DNA of 64,000 nt from Mesorhizobium sp. DCY119 (GCF_003590645.1 NZ_CP031834.1:4092501-4156500); one strand, 5' to 3'. Shown: positions 8,802 through 17,543, numbered from the stretch's first letter. Made by a program: numbers and translations. The notes: generated by a model not told the origin, from the sequence alone.

Positions 8802-9131
8802 TTGAATAGAAAATACTCCGACCAGCAGCGTGCGGCCGCGGTGGCGATGGTCGACCAGCGCCGGGTTGCCGATCCGCGCGACCACACGATCTTTCGCGAG
8901 GTGGCGCAGCAATCCGGTGTCGGCGAGCAGTCGTTGCGGCTCTGGGTGCGAGCGGCTGACGAAAAGCGACTAGAACAGCGCGGCGGCCTGGAGCCAAATC
9001 GCAAACCCCGATCCGAGGACGAACTGGTGCAGGAACTGAACGCCCTTCGTCGCAAGATCCAAAAGCTGCAGGCCGAGAACGAGGTTCTCAAGCGGGCGTT
9101 CGTTGCGTTCTCGTCTGATTGGACGAAGTGA
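8802..9131 (+). mobile_element. Orphan transposase OrfA-like helix-turn-helix protein (IS3-type)
   Basis: A 109-residue protein with a TTG start. Residues about 1-55 (YSDQQRAAAVAMVDQ...FREVAQQSGVGEQSLRLWVRAADEK) form the HTH of transposase OrfA proteins, and residues 75-98 (ELNALRRKIQKLQAENEVLKRAF) a leucine-zipper-like coiled coil. OrfA of IS3-type elements normally runs into an OrfB with the DDE catalytic domain by frameshift; no such frame follows, and the gene overlaps the decayed 3' end of the MATE pseudogene. I read it as an IS remnant; a solo regulatory protein is less likely. Confidence 0.6.
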
Positions 9132-10430
9132 CCATCAGCAAGGCTCTTTCGGGACTTTTTGAGCTCAGGAGGTCTTGCCGGAACCAGGCGCCGGATCGAA
9201 CGGCCGCGAGGATCGTCATCCCATAGACCACCAATCCCAGTGTGAGCGCGCCCAACAGCCATTCGAGCGATCCGGTGATACTCGGGGCGATCCATCCCAC
9301 ACCGAGGGCTACCGCGATGCGCAGGAAGCCGGCGGTGAGCGGCCAGTATAGCCGTCCCGCTCCTTGCGAGGCAAAATGAAGCGACAGCCCGAGACCGAAG
9401 AAACCATAGGTCGGTCCGACGATCCGGAGGTATGCGCTTCCGGTTTCGATCATATCGGCTTTCGCGCTGAACAGCCTCAGCCATTGCTCGGGCCAGATGG
9501 TGGCGGCGATGCCGAAGATGAGCGGAATGAGCGGATATTCGAGGCGCGCTCCGGTACCATAGCCGGCCACCGACCCGACACCGGCCATGGCCGCGACCAA
9601 CGCGATCGTCCCCCTCGATGGTGACGTTCGTCTGGATTGAATTGATCGCTGAATATGCGCCGACATGCATGATGCTTGCCGTGGCGGATCTTTGAAGCCT
9701 GGTCCGTTTGAATCGCACCGAACTGCGCCCGGCAAGGATGTACCAGGCGGTCGCCATGGTTGCCACAACATGGAAGAGCACCAGGGCCACGCCCCCGCAG
9801 GCGATGCCGAGTGCGGGGATCGGACCGAAGCCGAAAATCAGGAGCGGCGAAACGGGAACAAGGAAGAGCACGCCGACGCAGATGACCATGGCTGGAAACA
9901 GCATGTTGCCCGTCCCGCGAATGACGCTGGCGAGGCCGTTCACGAGCCACATGAAGATGCAGCCCGCGAATACTCTGTTCGAGTAGATCAGGGCGGCTTC
10001 GAGTACCGCGCCTTCTCCTCCCATCAGGCGGTAGATCTGCTCTCCGAACGCTAAGGAAGATGAATGAAAAGAGCAGACCCAGCACGATGTTGATGACGAC
10101 GGCGTGCAGGAGGAGTGCGTCGGCATCCTGCCATCGTCCGGCGCCGAGAGCGCGCGCGACAGCGGACGAGATCCCACCACCCACCGCTTCTCCCGATATC
10201 ATCGTCATCAGCATGACGGGCGGGAACACCAGCGCCATGCCCGCAAGTTCGGCGGTGCCGGGCCGGGCTACGAACCACGTCTCGATCAGCCCGGTCGAGG
10301 CCTGGGCTATCATGATCAGGACGTTCGGCCACGCCATTCCGAGGAGCAAGGGAAGAACGGGCGCTTCGAGAAGACGCTGGGTACGCGAATCTATCCGGTG
10401 CTCAGCAACGGTCGCAACGGTGTCTGCCAC
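9088..10430 (-). pseudogene. MATE family transporter pseudogene
   Basis: A decayed paralogue of the MATE gene at 165-1,544. The N-terminal part (MADTVATVAEHRIDSRTQRLLEAPVLPLLLGMAWP) reads well to about 10,050, where a frameshift occurs at the FIFL segment. The middle part (FGEQIYRLMGGEG to TNVTIEG) is in a second frame until a C5/G5 run at about 9,610-9,614, and the C-terminal part is in a third frame. Relative to the intact copy about 40 residues are missing between FGI and AAxIWPE (near 9,512), probably by recombination at a short repeated GIAA-coding stretch. The end runs past the normal ...SGAWFR terminus. Confidence 0.85.
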
Positions 10431-10439
10431 GACGCGCTT

Positions 10440-11006
10440 TCACCGATCGGAAGAAAGGAGGTCGGTTCCGGAACCGATCCAAGCGCGCGTCTGCGCCAGA
10501 ACTTCATCCGAAAGCTCGGGATCGTCGATTGCGCGTGCAAGGATGACGGCTCCCACCATCGCCGCCCAGCTTGCTATGGCCACCTGACGCCTGTCAGCGT
10601 CGGTCGCTCCTGGAAGCGCCTCAGTCAATCTGTCGATCTGGCAGCGGAACCCGTCGGTGATCGCTGCTCGCGCCGCCGCGCTCTGATGACGGGTCTCCGC
10701 GGCGAGCGCCGCCGTAGGGCAGCCTTTGGCCGGATTGTCGCGATGGCGTGGCGACAGATAGCCGTCGACATAGGCGTCGAGATCGAACTTTCGCTCTGAG
10801 CTCGGCTTGAGGGCATGCGCGAGCGTCTGGGCGACCAGATCGTCCTTGGACTCGAAATGACCGTAGAAGCCGCCATGCGTGAGGCCTGCCGCATTCATGA
10901 CTTCGGCGACCGTAACGGCCTCGAAGCCCTTCTTTCGAAACAGCTGGCTTGCTGAATCGAGGATCCGGCGGCGGTTCTCTGCCATTTGCTCTCGGCTGAC
11001 TTTCAT
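10440..11006 (-). CDS. TetR/AcrR family regulator, NemR-like
   Basis: A TetR repressor of about 188 residues from MKVSREQMAENRRRIL. The N-terminal HTH (AEVMNAAGLTHGGFYGHFESKDDL, residues 34-56) is canonical. In the ligand domain, KGCPTAALAAE places Cys96 where NemR of Escherichia coli has its electrophile-sensing cysteine (GCLTVKLSAE, Cys106 in my recollection of that protein). A paralogue with the same feature is at 19,017-19,595. It is divergent from the DUF2000 gene with the palindrome CATGAC-N4-GTCATG between, the likely autoregulatory operator. Confidence 0.88.
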   Translation of the reverse strand: MKVSREQMAENRRRILDSASQLFRKKGFEAVTVAEVMNAAGLTHGGFYGHFESKDDLVAQTLAHALKPSSERKFDLDAYVDGYLSPRHRDNPAKGCPTAALAAETRHQSAAARAAITDGFRCQIDRLTEALPGATDADRRQVAIASWAAMVGAVILARAIDDPELSDEVLAQTRAWIGSGTDLLSSDR

Positions 11007-11068
11007 CTCGCATGTCTCCAACTCCGTCGTTGTATTTGACGACAAAGGGTCCGAACACACACTACAAT

Positions 11069-11084
11069 CATGACGTTTGTCATG
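11069..11084. promoter_or_regulatory. Candidate TetR operator CATGAC-N4-GTCATG
   Basis: A perfect 6-base inverted repeat with a 4-base spacer (CATGACGTTTGTCATG) 62 bases upstream of the tetR start and 135 bases upstream of the divergent DUF2000 start, followed by an AT-rich TATATA. Position and symmetry fit an autoregulatory TetR operator. It differs in sequence from the ATGATG-type sites downstream. Confidence 0.55.
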
Positions 11085-11218
11085 TATATAGGGGTAACGT
11101 GAAAAAGAGCAACGAGGTCAGTGCGGCCTGCGGGATATCGTGACAAACGCGGGAACGGCGTCGATGACGACGGCGATCACCGCCGGTCGAGGACGCCAGA
11201 AGCAGTGGAGCAAGAAGA

Positions 11219-11674
11219 ATGAACGTAGACAGCCAGGGAGTAGACCAGATGGGCGAAATACAAGATGCCGGCCAGCCGATGAAGATCGCGGTCGTGCTCC
11301 GGTCCGACCTTGAACCCTGGGAGAGACTGAATGTCGCCGCCTTCACGATCAGCGGCGTCGCCAGCCAGGACGGCGTGGTGGGAGAAGACTATCGCGATGC
11401 GTCGGGCAATCGCTACCTTCCGATGTTCAAGGACCCTGTCCTCGTCTTTAGCGCAAGTCCCGGGGAAATGACCCGCACTGTGGAGCGAGCCCGCGGCAGG
11501 GATGTGGCGTTCTCGATCTTCACGCGAGACCTCTTCAACACCTTCAACGATGTCGACAACCGCGCAGCGGTCTCGGCCGTCGCCGCCGACAATCTTGAGG
11601 TCGTCGGACTGGCGTTTCGGACGGATCGCAAACTCGCGGACAAGGTTCTCAAGGGGCTGAAACTTGCTCGATAA
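11219..11674 (+). CDS. DUF2000 family protein
   Basis: Protein of up to 151 residues. The core from MKIAVVLRSDLEPWERLNVAAFTISGVA through the C-terminal VGLAFRTDRKLADKVLKGLKL matches the DUF2000 family, small single-domain proteins of unknown biochemical role often found near TetR regulators. I keep the first Met because GGAGCAAGAAGA precedes it, but starts at 11,249 or 11,279 (MKIAVVL) are possible since the family usually begins at KIAVVL. Its divergence from a NemR-like repressor suggests induction with it. Confidence 0.72.
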   Translation: MNVDSQGVDQMGEIQDAGQPMKIAVVLRSDLEPWERLNVAAFTISGVASQDGVVGEDYRDASGNRYLPMFKDPVLVFSASPGEMTRTVERARGRDVAFSIFTRDLFNTFNDVDNRAAVSAVAADNLEVVGLAFRTDRKLADKVLKGLKLAR

Positions 11675-11789
11675 AGGTTTCGCCGATGTATTGCGCTTCA
11701 TCGTCTTGGCGGTGAGTGGCCGGCGGGAGCCTGCCACGTCCTGCGAACCAGACTGTGGCGTTGACATTCGCATCGTCTCGATCATATTC

Positions 11790-11819
11790 ACGTAATGATG
11801 ATACAAATCATCATTACGT
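11790..11819. promoter_or_regulatory. 30-base palindrome before the DoxX gene
   Basis: A perfect inverted repeat with 13-base arms, ACGTAATGATGAT and ATCATCATTACGT, around a 4-base ACAA spacer, ending 27 bases before the GTG of the DoxX gene. It contains AATGATG...CATCATT, shared with sites at 12,375, 17,624, 19,626 and 19,664. The short distance to the start fits a repressor operator; a hairpin role in mRNA is an alternative. Confidence 0.6.
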
Positions 11820-11846
11820 ATCCTGTGGAACAAGAGAGGCCGCGAC

Positions 11847-12185
11847 GTGATCTTCGGTTTTGCCGGACAGGACCTGCTGGCCTGGGCTCTCGCCGCCTTC
11901 TTCGTCATCGGCGCTGTTGGCAACTGGATTGCGCCGCCGAATGTGCGCGCGGAATATACTCGCTGGGGCTATCCCGACTGGTTTCACTACGTCACAGCAG
12001 GGCTTGAGCTCCTCGTCGCGATGTTTCTCGCCTTCGCTTCGACGCGGTTTTGGGGCGTCGGACTTGGCGCTGCCATCATTCTGGCTGCGATCGCGACGCT
12101 GCTGTTGCACAAGGAGTACAGGCACGCGCTTCTGCCCACGACCGTGCTGCTGTTCCTGATCCTGCAGGGCTATCTGTCGTTCTGA
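11847..12185 (+). CDS. DoxX-like membrane protein
   Basis: A 112-residue membrane protein with four hydrophobic segments (LLAWALAAFFVIGAVGNWI, AGLELLVAMFLAF, VGLGAAIILAAIATLLL, LLPTTVLLFLILQGYL) and the WGYPDWFHYVTAGLELL motif of the DoxX/DoxX-like family. The GTG start is supported by GAGAGG upstream. DoxX proteins are linked to quinone or thiol redox functions and often accompany detoxification genes. A strong palindrome just upstream indicates repression. Confidence 0.78.
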   Translation: MIFGFAGQDLLAWALAAFFVIGAVGNWIAPPNVRAEYTRWGYPDWFHYVTAGLELLVAMFLAFASTRFWGVGLGAAIILAAIATLLLHKEYRHALLPTTVLLFLILQGYLSF

Positions 12186-12374
12186 ACTGTGCGGTCGTGC
12201 GGCGGTTGCCATGTCGTGAATGGTTTAGCTGCGAAGGATCCATCGTCATCGGGCACTCCGTCCCTGCCGGCCATGCAGGCACCGCGTTCGAGTAGGCAGG
12301 CGCTGCGAAATCCCGCTCGTATTCCTCTTCACCGTCATTGACTTCCCTATGATGGCGATCATATTTAAAGCGTA

Positions 12375-12391
12375 ATAATGACTGCCATCAT
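12375..12391. promoter_or_regulatory. ATGATG-N5-CATCAT-type operator (one mismatch)
   Basis: ATAATG-ACTGC-CATCAT lies about 31 bases before the SDR start. It has the same 5-base spacer as the sites at 17,624 and 19,626, with A for G in one arm. A second partial palindrome, ATGATGGCGATCAT, lies at 12,349-12,362. Confidence 0.5.
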
Positions 12392-12421
12392 AAATAAGAA
12401 CCCGACACCGAGAACATCACC

Positions 12422-13210
12422 GTGACCGACACCCCCTCAGTCCTCATCACCGGAGCCTCGACGGGCATCGGAGCCACTTACGCCGAACGCTTCGCGCAGC
12501 GGGGACACGATCTTGTCCTCGTCGCCCGGGACAAGGCTCGGCTTGAGGCCCTTGCCGGGCGGCTGCGCGATAAGACGGGCGTTTCCGTCGAAATTGTCCC
12601 CGCCGACCTCACGAACCGGAACGATCTCGGGGTCGTGGAAACCCGGCTGCGCGAGGATTGGAGGATCGGGATTCTTCTCAACAATGCCGGGGCAGGTCTC
12701 GCTGGCGCGTTCGAGCGGCAGGCGATCGACGACATCGATCGTCTGGTCGCGCTGAACACGACGGCTCTTGTCCGACTGGCCCACGCCGCGGCGGTACGCT
12801 TCGTACAGGTCGGCGAGGGAGCCATCGTCAACACTTCGTCGGTGGTCGGGCTGGTGCCGGAATTCGGCCAGAGCGTCTACGGCGCAACGAAGGCTTTTGT
12901 CCTTTATCTATCGCAGGGGCTCGGCCTCGAGCTCGGACCCAAGGGCGTCTACGTGCAGGCCGTGCTACCCGCGGCGACGCGCACCGAGATCTGGGAACGC
13001 GCCAGGGCGGACCCCGCCAAGATTCCTCCGCTTATGGACGTCGGCGACCTGGTCGATGCCGCGCTCGTCGGTTTCGACCGCCGCGAGTCGATCACCATCC
13101 CAGCCCTTCACGAGGCGGAGCACTGGGACGCCTATCAGGCAGCGCGACACGTGATGATCCCGGGGTTCGCCCAGATTCATCCCGCGGACCGCTATCGGAC
13201 GGCGGATTGA
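12422..13210 (+). CDS. SDR family NAD(P)-dependent oxidoreductase
   Basis: A 262-residue classical SDR. The coenzyme motif TGASTGIG is at residues 10-17, the NNAGAG segment near residue 87, the catalytic serine in VNTSSVVG and the YGATK catalytic Tyr/Lys near residue 155. The C-terminal region (EAEHWDAYQAARHVMIPG) is typical of a DltE-like subset. It is the first gene of a four-gene run (SDR, AcuI-like reductase, MDR reductase, alpha/beta hydrolase) whose promoter carries an ATGATG-type palindrome. Confidence 0.88.
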   Translation: MTDTPSVLITGASTGIGATYAERFAQRGHDLVLVARDKARLEALAGRLRDKTGVSVEIVPADLTNRNDLGVVETRLREDWRIGILLNNAGAGLAGAFERQAIDDIDRLVALNTTALVRLAHAAAVRFVQVGEGAIVNTSSVVGLVPEFGQSVYGATKAFVLYLSQGLGLELGPKGVYVQAVLPAATRTEIWERARADPAKIPPLMDVGDLVDAALVGFDRRESITIPALHEAEHWDAYQAARHVMIPGFAQIHPADRYRTAD

Positions 13211-13241
13211 CGCGATTCAAATACAAGCGGAGGAAAGAGCA

Positions 13242-14228
13242 ATGACGTTCAAAGCCCTTCTAGCGACCAAGAACGATGACAAGTTCTCGGTCGATCTCGT
13301 CGACCTTGTTAACAACGATCTCATGCCAGGTGACGTCACTGTCGCCGTCGACTACTCGACTGTGAACTACAAGGACGGCCTTGCCATCACGGGGCGAGCG
13401 CCGATCATCAAGCGGTTTCCGCTGATACCGGGCGCCGACTTCGCGGGCACTGTCGAGGCCTCCTCCTATCCCGGCATCAAGGTCGGGGATCGCGTCGTCG
13501 CCAACTGCTGGGGACTGGGAGAGACCCATCACGGCGGCTTCACCCAGAAATCCCGGCTGACCGGCGATTGGCTCGTCAAGATCCCGGAGCCGTTCTCGAC
13601 GAAAGACGCCATGGCAATCGGCACCGCAGGCTACACGGCCATGCTGTCGGTGCTGGCGCTCGAACATGGCGGCATCACGCCCGATCGGGGTGACATCCTG
13701 GTGACAGGCGCTAATGGCGGCGCGGGATCTGTCGCGATCGCGCTGCTGTCCACGCTGGGCTATCGCGTGATTGCCTCGACCGGCCGTCTCGAAGAGGCCG
13801 ACTATCTGCGCGAGCTCGGCGCGGCCGAAGTGATCGACCGTCGCACGCTTTCCGAGCCGGGGAAGCCGATCTCGACCGAACGATGGGCCGGCGCCATCGA
13901 TTCCGTCGGCAGTCACACGCTGGCGAATGTGCTGGCGCAGACGCGGTATCGCGGCGTGGTCGCCGCTTTTGGTCTGGCGCAGGGCAGAGATCTCCCAGGC
14001 TCGGTATTGCCGTTCATCCTTCGCAACGTCACTCTGGCGGGCATCGACGCCGTCAACGCAGCTCAGCCCGTGCGGCTCGAAGCCTGGTCGCGGCTGGCCC
14101 GCGATCTGGACCTCAGGAAGCTGGCGCGGACGACCACAGTTGTCGGACTCGCGGATGTTCTGGACGTCGCCAGCCGCATCCTGGAAGGAAAGATCCAGGG
14201 CCGCACCGTGGTCGACGTCAATGCGTGA
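13242..14228 (+). CDS. AcuI/YhdH-type MDR oxidoreductase (acryloyl-CoA reductase family)
   Basis: Zinc-free medium-chain reductase of 328 residues. MTFKALLATKNDDK, VDYSTVNYKDGLAITGRAPIIKRFPLIPGADFAGTV and VTGANGGAGSVAIALLSTLGY (NADPH loop near residues 151-171) are diagnostic of the YhdH/AcuI group, which reduces acryloyl-CoA or related alpha,beta-unsaturated compounds with NADPH. A GGAGGAAAGAGCA ribosome site precedes the ATG, 31 bases after the SDR. AcuI proper acts in 3-hydroxypropionate/DMSP metabolism; whether this copy acts on acryloyl-CoA or on free enones is not decidable here. Confidence 0.85.
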   Translation: MTFKALLATKNDDKFSVDLVDLVNNDLMPGDVTVAVDYSTVNYKDGLAITGRAPIIKRFPLIPGADFAGTVEASSYPGIKVGDRVVANCWGLGETHHGGFTQKSRLTGDWLVKIPEPFSTKDAMAIGTAGYTAMLSVLALEHGGITPDRGDILVTGANGGAGSVAIALLSTLGYRVIASTGRLEEADYLRELGAAEVIDRRTLSEPGKPISTERWAGAIDSVGSHTLANVLAQTRYRGVVAAFGLAQGRDLPGSVLPFILRNVTLAGIDAVNAAQPVRLEAWSRLARDLDLRKLARTTTVVGLADVLDVASRILEGKIQGRTVVDVNA

Positions 14229-14281
14229 TGAACTGCCATTGGCCGGGACAGGCCTTGGCGATGCGATAGAGAAATGAAAAC

Positions 14282-15283
14282 ATGAAAGCCTTTATCCTCG
14301 ACCGATATGCGAAAAAGAGCGCGTTGCGGCTTGGCGACGTACCGCAGCCGGCGGTGAAGGACGACGACGTCCTTGTCGAAATTCACGCAGCAGGGCTCAA
14401 CCAACTGGATTCCAAGCTCCGCGACGGCGAGTTCAAGCTGATCCTGCCATATCGCCCGCCCCTCGTCCTCGGACACGACGTAGCCGGCGTCGTGGTTCGC
14501 GTCGGCAGGAACGTCCGGCGTTTCAAGGCCGGCGACGAGATCTACGCCCGGCCTCGTGACGGCCGGATCGGCGCCTTCGCGGAATTCATAGCCATCAACG
14601 AAGCCGATGTGGCTCTGAAGCCAAACAACCTGACAATGAAGGAAGCCGCTTCCATCCCTCTGGTCGGGCTGACCGCATGGCAGGTGCTTGTCGATCGGGC
14701 GAAGCTCAAGAAAGGGCAGAAGGTTCTCATTCATGCAGGATCGGGCGGGGTCGGCACCTTTGCCATCCAGCTTGCCAAACATCTCGGCGCGACGGTCGCC
14801 ACGACAGCGAGTGCCGCGAACGCCGATCTCGTCGAGAGCCTCGGTGCTGATGTTGCCATCGACTACAGGACGCAGGACTTCGAGAAAGTCCTGTCTGGCT
14901 ACGACGTTGCGCTAAACAGTCTCGACGCAAAAACGCTGGAGAAATCGCTGAACGTACTCAAGCCCGGCGGAAAGCTGATCTCGATCTCCGGCCCGCCCGA
15001 TCCCGCCTTTGGCAGGGAACAGGGACTGAACTGGTTCCTGCGACAGGTGCTGCGGCTGTTGAGCTTCGGCATAAAGCGCAAGGCGAGGGCGCGCCGGGTC
15101 GATTACTCGTTTCTGTTCATGCGAGCGAATGGCGACCAGCTGAGCCAGATCACCTCCCTGATCGAAGCCGGCGTCATTCGTCCGGTCGTGGATCGGGTCT
15201 TCCCGTTCGAGACCATCAACGATGCCCTTGTCTACGTCGATTCGGCACGCGCCAAAGGCAAGGTGGTTCTCACATTGAAGTAA
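14282..15283 (+). CDS. NADP-dependent MDR/quinone oxidoreductase family protein
   Basis: A 333-residue zinc-independent MDR enzyme. The N-terminal GroES-like domain includes HAAGLNQLDSKLRDG and PLVLGHDVAGVVVRVG; the NADPH motif is HAGSGGVGTFAIQLAKHLGA near residues 151-170. The family reduces quinones and alpha,beta-unsaturated ketones or aldehydes. It is third in the run, 53 bases after the AcuI-like gene, and two Michael-acceptor reductases in series strengthen the case that this operon handles reactive unsaturated carbonyls. Confidence 0.87.
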   Translation: MKAFILDRYAKKSALRLGDVPQPAVKDDDVLVEIHAAGLNQLDSKLRDGEFKLILPYRPPLVLGHDVAGVVVRVGRNVRRFKAGDEIYARPRDGRIGAFAEFIAINEADVALKPNNLTMKEAASIPLVGLTAWQVLVDRAKLKKGQKVLIHAGSGGVGTFAIQLAKHLGATVATTASAANADLVESLGADVAIDYRTQDFEKVLSGYDVALNSLDAKTLEKSLNVLKPGGKLISISGPPDPAFGREQGLNWFLRQVLRLLSFGIKRKARARRVDYSFLFMRANGDQLSQITSLIEAGVIRPVVDRVFPFETINDALVYVDSARAKGKVVLTLK

Positions 15284-15299
15284 TCCACGCCCGGAGTTC

Positions 15300-16193
15300 G
15301 TGTCGGCGCGCATGTCCTGGAAGACGGTCGTGACCAAACTTCATCCATCCGAAACTGAGGTGACGACGGGGAAGGATGCGCCGACGAGAAGCGTCGGCGC
15401 GGCTGGAACGACCTTCGTCTATCGACAGCTCGGACCTGCCGTCGGCGTCCCTGTCATCCTGCTGAACCATTGGGGCGCGACGCTGGACAATTTCGATCCG
15501 TGCATCGTCGACGGCCTTGCCCGAACGCGGCCAGTTGTTGCGATCAACTATCGCGGTGTCGGAGGGTCGGGCGGCAAGGCCCCGCTCAAGGTGGCTGAGA
15601 TGGCTGAGGACACCGTCGCCGTGATCCGCGCGCTAGGCTTCAAGGAAGTCGATCTGATCGGATTCTCGCTTGGTGGCTTTGTCGTCCAACAGATCGTCCT
15701 GGACCACCCAGAGCTGATCCGAAAGGTCATCCTGGCGGGAACGGGACCAGCAGGCGGCGAGGGCATCGAGCGCGTCGGGCCGGTGTCCTGGCCGCTGATG
15801 ATGAAGGGCATGCTGACCTTCACCGACCCGAAGAAGTTTTTATTTTTCACCGCGACCACGAATGGCCGCCGCGCCGCGAAAGCCTTCCTCGAACGGTTGA
15901 AGGAGCGAAAGGCCGATCGCGACAAGCCGGCCACGATCGCCATGCTGCTCAGACAACTGAAGGCGATCCACGCCTGGGGCAGACAGCCGCCGCAGGATCT
16001 GTCCGGCATCGGCAAACCGGTGTTGGTCGCCAATGGCGATCACGGCATCATGGTGCCGACCCCCAACTCAGTCGATCTCGTGCGCCGTCTGCCAAACACC
16101 GAACTCGTCATCTACAAAGATGCCGGGCATGGCGGGATTTTCCAAAACCACGAGGCGTTCGTCAGCAAGGTGGTGGCGTTTGTTGACGCTTAA
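15300..16193 (+). CDS. Alpha/beta hydrolase
   Basis: A 297-residue alpha/beta-fold hydrolase with a GTG start (a second start, MSWKTVV, is four codons on). The oxyanion region LLNHWGATLDNFDP, the nucleophile elbow GFSLGG (Ser near residue 123) and the C-terminal VANGDHGIMVPTPNS...DAGHGGIFQNH give a full Ser-Asp-His triad. The serine nucleophile excludes haloalkane dehalogenase, which uses Asp. It closes the four-gene run starting at 12,422 and resembles the hydrolase at 19,708 in general layout. Confidence 0.85.
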   Translation: MSARMSWKTVVTKLHPSETEVTTGKDAPTRSVGAAGTTFVYRQLGPAVGVPVILLNHWGATLDNFDPCIVDGLARTRPVVAINYRGVGGSGGKAPLKVAEMAEDTVAVIRALGFKEVDLIGFSLGGFVVQQIVLDHPELIRKVILAGTGPAGGEGIERVGPVSWPLMMKGMLTFTDPKKFLFFTATTNGRRAAKAFLERLKERKADRDKPATIAMLLRQLKAIHAWGRQPPQDLSGIGKPVLVANGDHGIMVPTPNSVDLVRRLPNTELVIYKDAGHGGIFQNHEAFVSKVVAFVDA

Positions 16194-16333
16194 GGGTTGC
16201 GGTTGAAGCGTCTCTTTGTACGCGCGCAGCCCTCCATTGGTCGGCGCAACGCTGGATGCGTTAGTCGCCCGTCGCCTCCGCGGGGGCCTCTTGGTCATCC
16301 ATCCAGACGACCGTCCCGGCCGCCACGTCGTGC

Positions 16334-16771
16334 TCAGGATAAAGCTTTCGGCCGCTGTTGCAGGGCGTCCGGCAGTTTCGTGAACCAGGCGTCGTCCTCC
16401 CCCGGCTGAGGCAGAACATGACCGAACTCGAGTATCCCCGCCGCTGAGATGTCGGATAGGTAGACCCAGACATCCTCCCTGCCGACCTCTGCAATCGCGC
16501 TGATATCGGTGGCGATCCGCTCGAGGATGGCCTTCTTGTGCTCGTCGGTGCGACCACTTCTGATATCGGCTCGAATCCAGATGTGCCCGTCGTTGGCGGC
16601 TCGGCTGCCAATGAAGTGGCTGTCGGACTGCACCTCGTTGAAGAGCACCTGAACGAAGTAGCGCGGCGCCCTTCCCTCCTCGGCATGGATGGTTGTTATG
16701 GCCTCGGCAATCTGCGTGCGCTGCTCCGCAGAGAGCCAGCCGGCCGCCGACCAGCATACATATGTAGGCAT
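16334..16771 (-). CDS. Tautomerase superfamily protein, cis-CaaD/Cg10062-like
   Basis: A 145-residue protein from MPTYVCWSAAGWLS; the start is fixed by the need for an N-terminal proline after Met removal. Counting that proline as 1, the sequence has His28, Arg70, Arg73, Tyr103 and Glu114, which are exactly the catalytic residues described for cis-3-chloroacrylic acid dehalogenase and its homologue Cg10062, and the length also matches (about 149). Such enzymes hydrate or dehalogenate 3-haloacrylates or acetylenic acids to malonate semialdehyde. It lies 67 bases after an SDR gene on the same strand, probably co-transcribed. The real substrate is unproven. Confidence 0.85.
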   Translation of the reverse strand: MPTYVCWSAAGWLSAEQRTQIAEAITTIHAEEGRAPRYFVQVLFNEVQSDSHFIGSRAANDGHIWIRADIRSGRTDEHKKAILERIATDISAIAEVGREDVWVYLSDISAAGILEFGHVLPQPGEDDAWFTKLPDALQQRPKALS

Positions 16772-16838
16772 CTTCAATCCTCCGTTGACTGCTTCGTTGT
16801 GTGTCGTTGTCAGTTTGCGACGCCGGGCGCCCGGACGA

Positions 16839-17543
16839 TCACCAGGGCTCGTGGAACGGACGGACCTCGGCAAGGAACGACCATGCGTCGCGTGGCTGGT
16901 GAGCGAGATGGAACACCTCCTCGGCAATCGATGCGGGCTGAATGAAAAAATCGTCCGCCGCGTTCGGCAAACGTTCGCGCTGCCGCGGCACGTCGATCAC
17001 GGCATCGATGACCACATAGGCGACGTGAACCCCTTTGGGACAAAGCTCGCGGGCAATCGCCTCCGAGAGAATCCGCTGCGCGGCCTTGGTCGGTGCGAAG
17101 CCGGCGAAATTAGGCTTCCCCCGCAGCGCCGAGGTGTTGCCCGTTACGATCAGGGCACCCTCGCCGACCTCTACCATCGCCGGTGTGGTCAGCCGGGCCA
17201 GGTGAAGAAGCGCCATCGTGTTGACCTCGAAGTTGCGCCGTAAAACGTCGGGGTCGATCTCCGTGAACGAACCGAAGGTGCCGCCAACGGCATTGTGGAC
17301 AACGATCTTCGGGTTCCCGACCCGGGCTATCGCCTCTTTGAGAGCTTCGACAATTGTCACGTCGCAGGGGACCGCGATCGTGTCCGGTATTTCTGATGCC
17401 AGAACGTTCAGCCGCTCAGCGTCGCGCGCCACCATGGCGACGCGATACCCTCCGCTGGCGAAACGCCGGACTATGGTGGCGGCCCCGGTCCCCGGGCCGA
17501 CGCCGGTCACGAGGGCGAGCGGCTTGGCTGAAGGGTGCGTCAT
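16839..17543 (-). CDS. SDR family protein with Phe in place of the catalytic Tyr
   Basis: A 234-residue SDR from MTHPSAKPLALVTG. The coenzyme motif is the variant TGVGPGTGAA. The segment normally holding YxxxK reads FAPTK, so the catalytic tyrosine is replaced by phenylalanine while the lysine remains; I recall a subgroup of SDRs with FAxAK here, so this may be a lineage feature rather than damage. The gene is divergent from the old yellow enzyme gene across an ATGATG-N5-CATCAT site, and the tautomerase gene follows it. Activity with normal carbonyl substrates is doubtful. Confidence 0.78.
   Translation of the reverse strand: MTHPSAKPLALVTGVGPGTGAATIVRRFASGGYRVAMVARDAERLNVLASEIPDTIAVPCDVTIVEALKEAIARVGNPKIVVHNAVGGTFGSFTEIDPDVLRRNFEVNTMALLHLARLTTPAMVEVGEGALIVTGNTSALRGKPNFAGFAPTKAAQRILSEAIARELCPKGVHVAYVVIDAVIDVPRQRERLPNAADDFFIQPASIAEEVFHLAHQPRDAWSFLAEVRPFHEPW

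Noticed and set aside
15300-16193. Haloalkane dehalogenase partner for the cis-CaaD-like tautomerase
   Set aside because: The nucleophile elbow is GFSLGG with serine; dehalogenases have Asp there.
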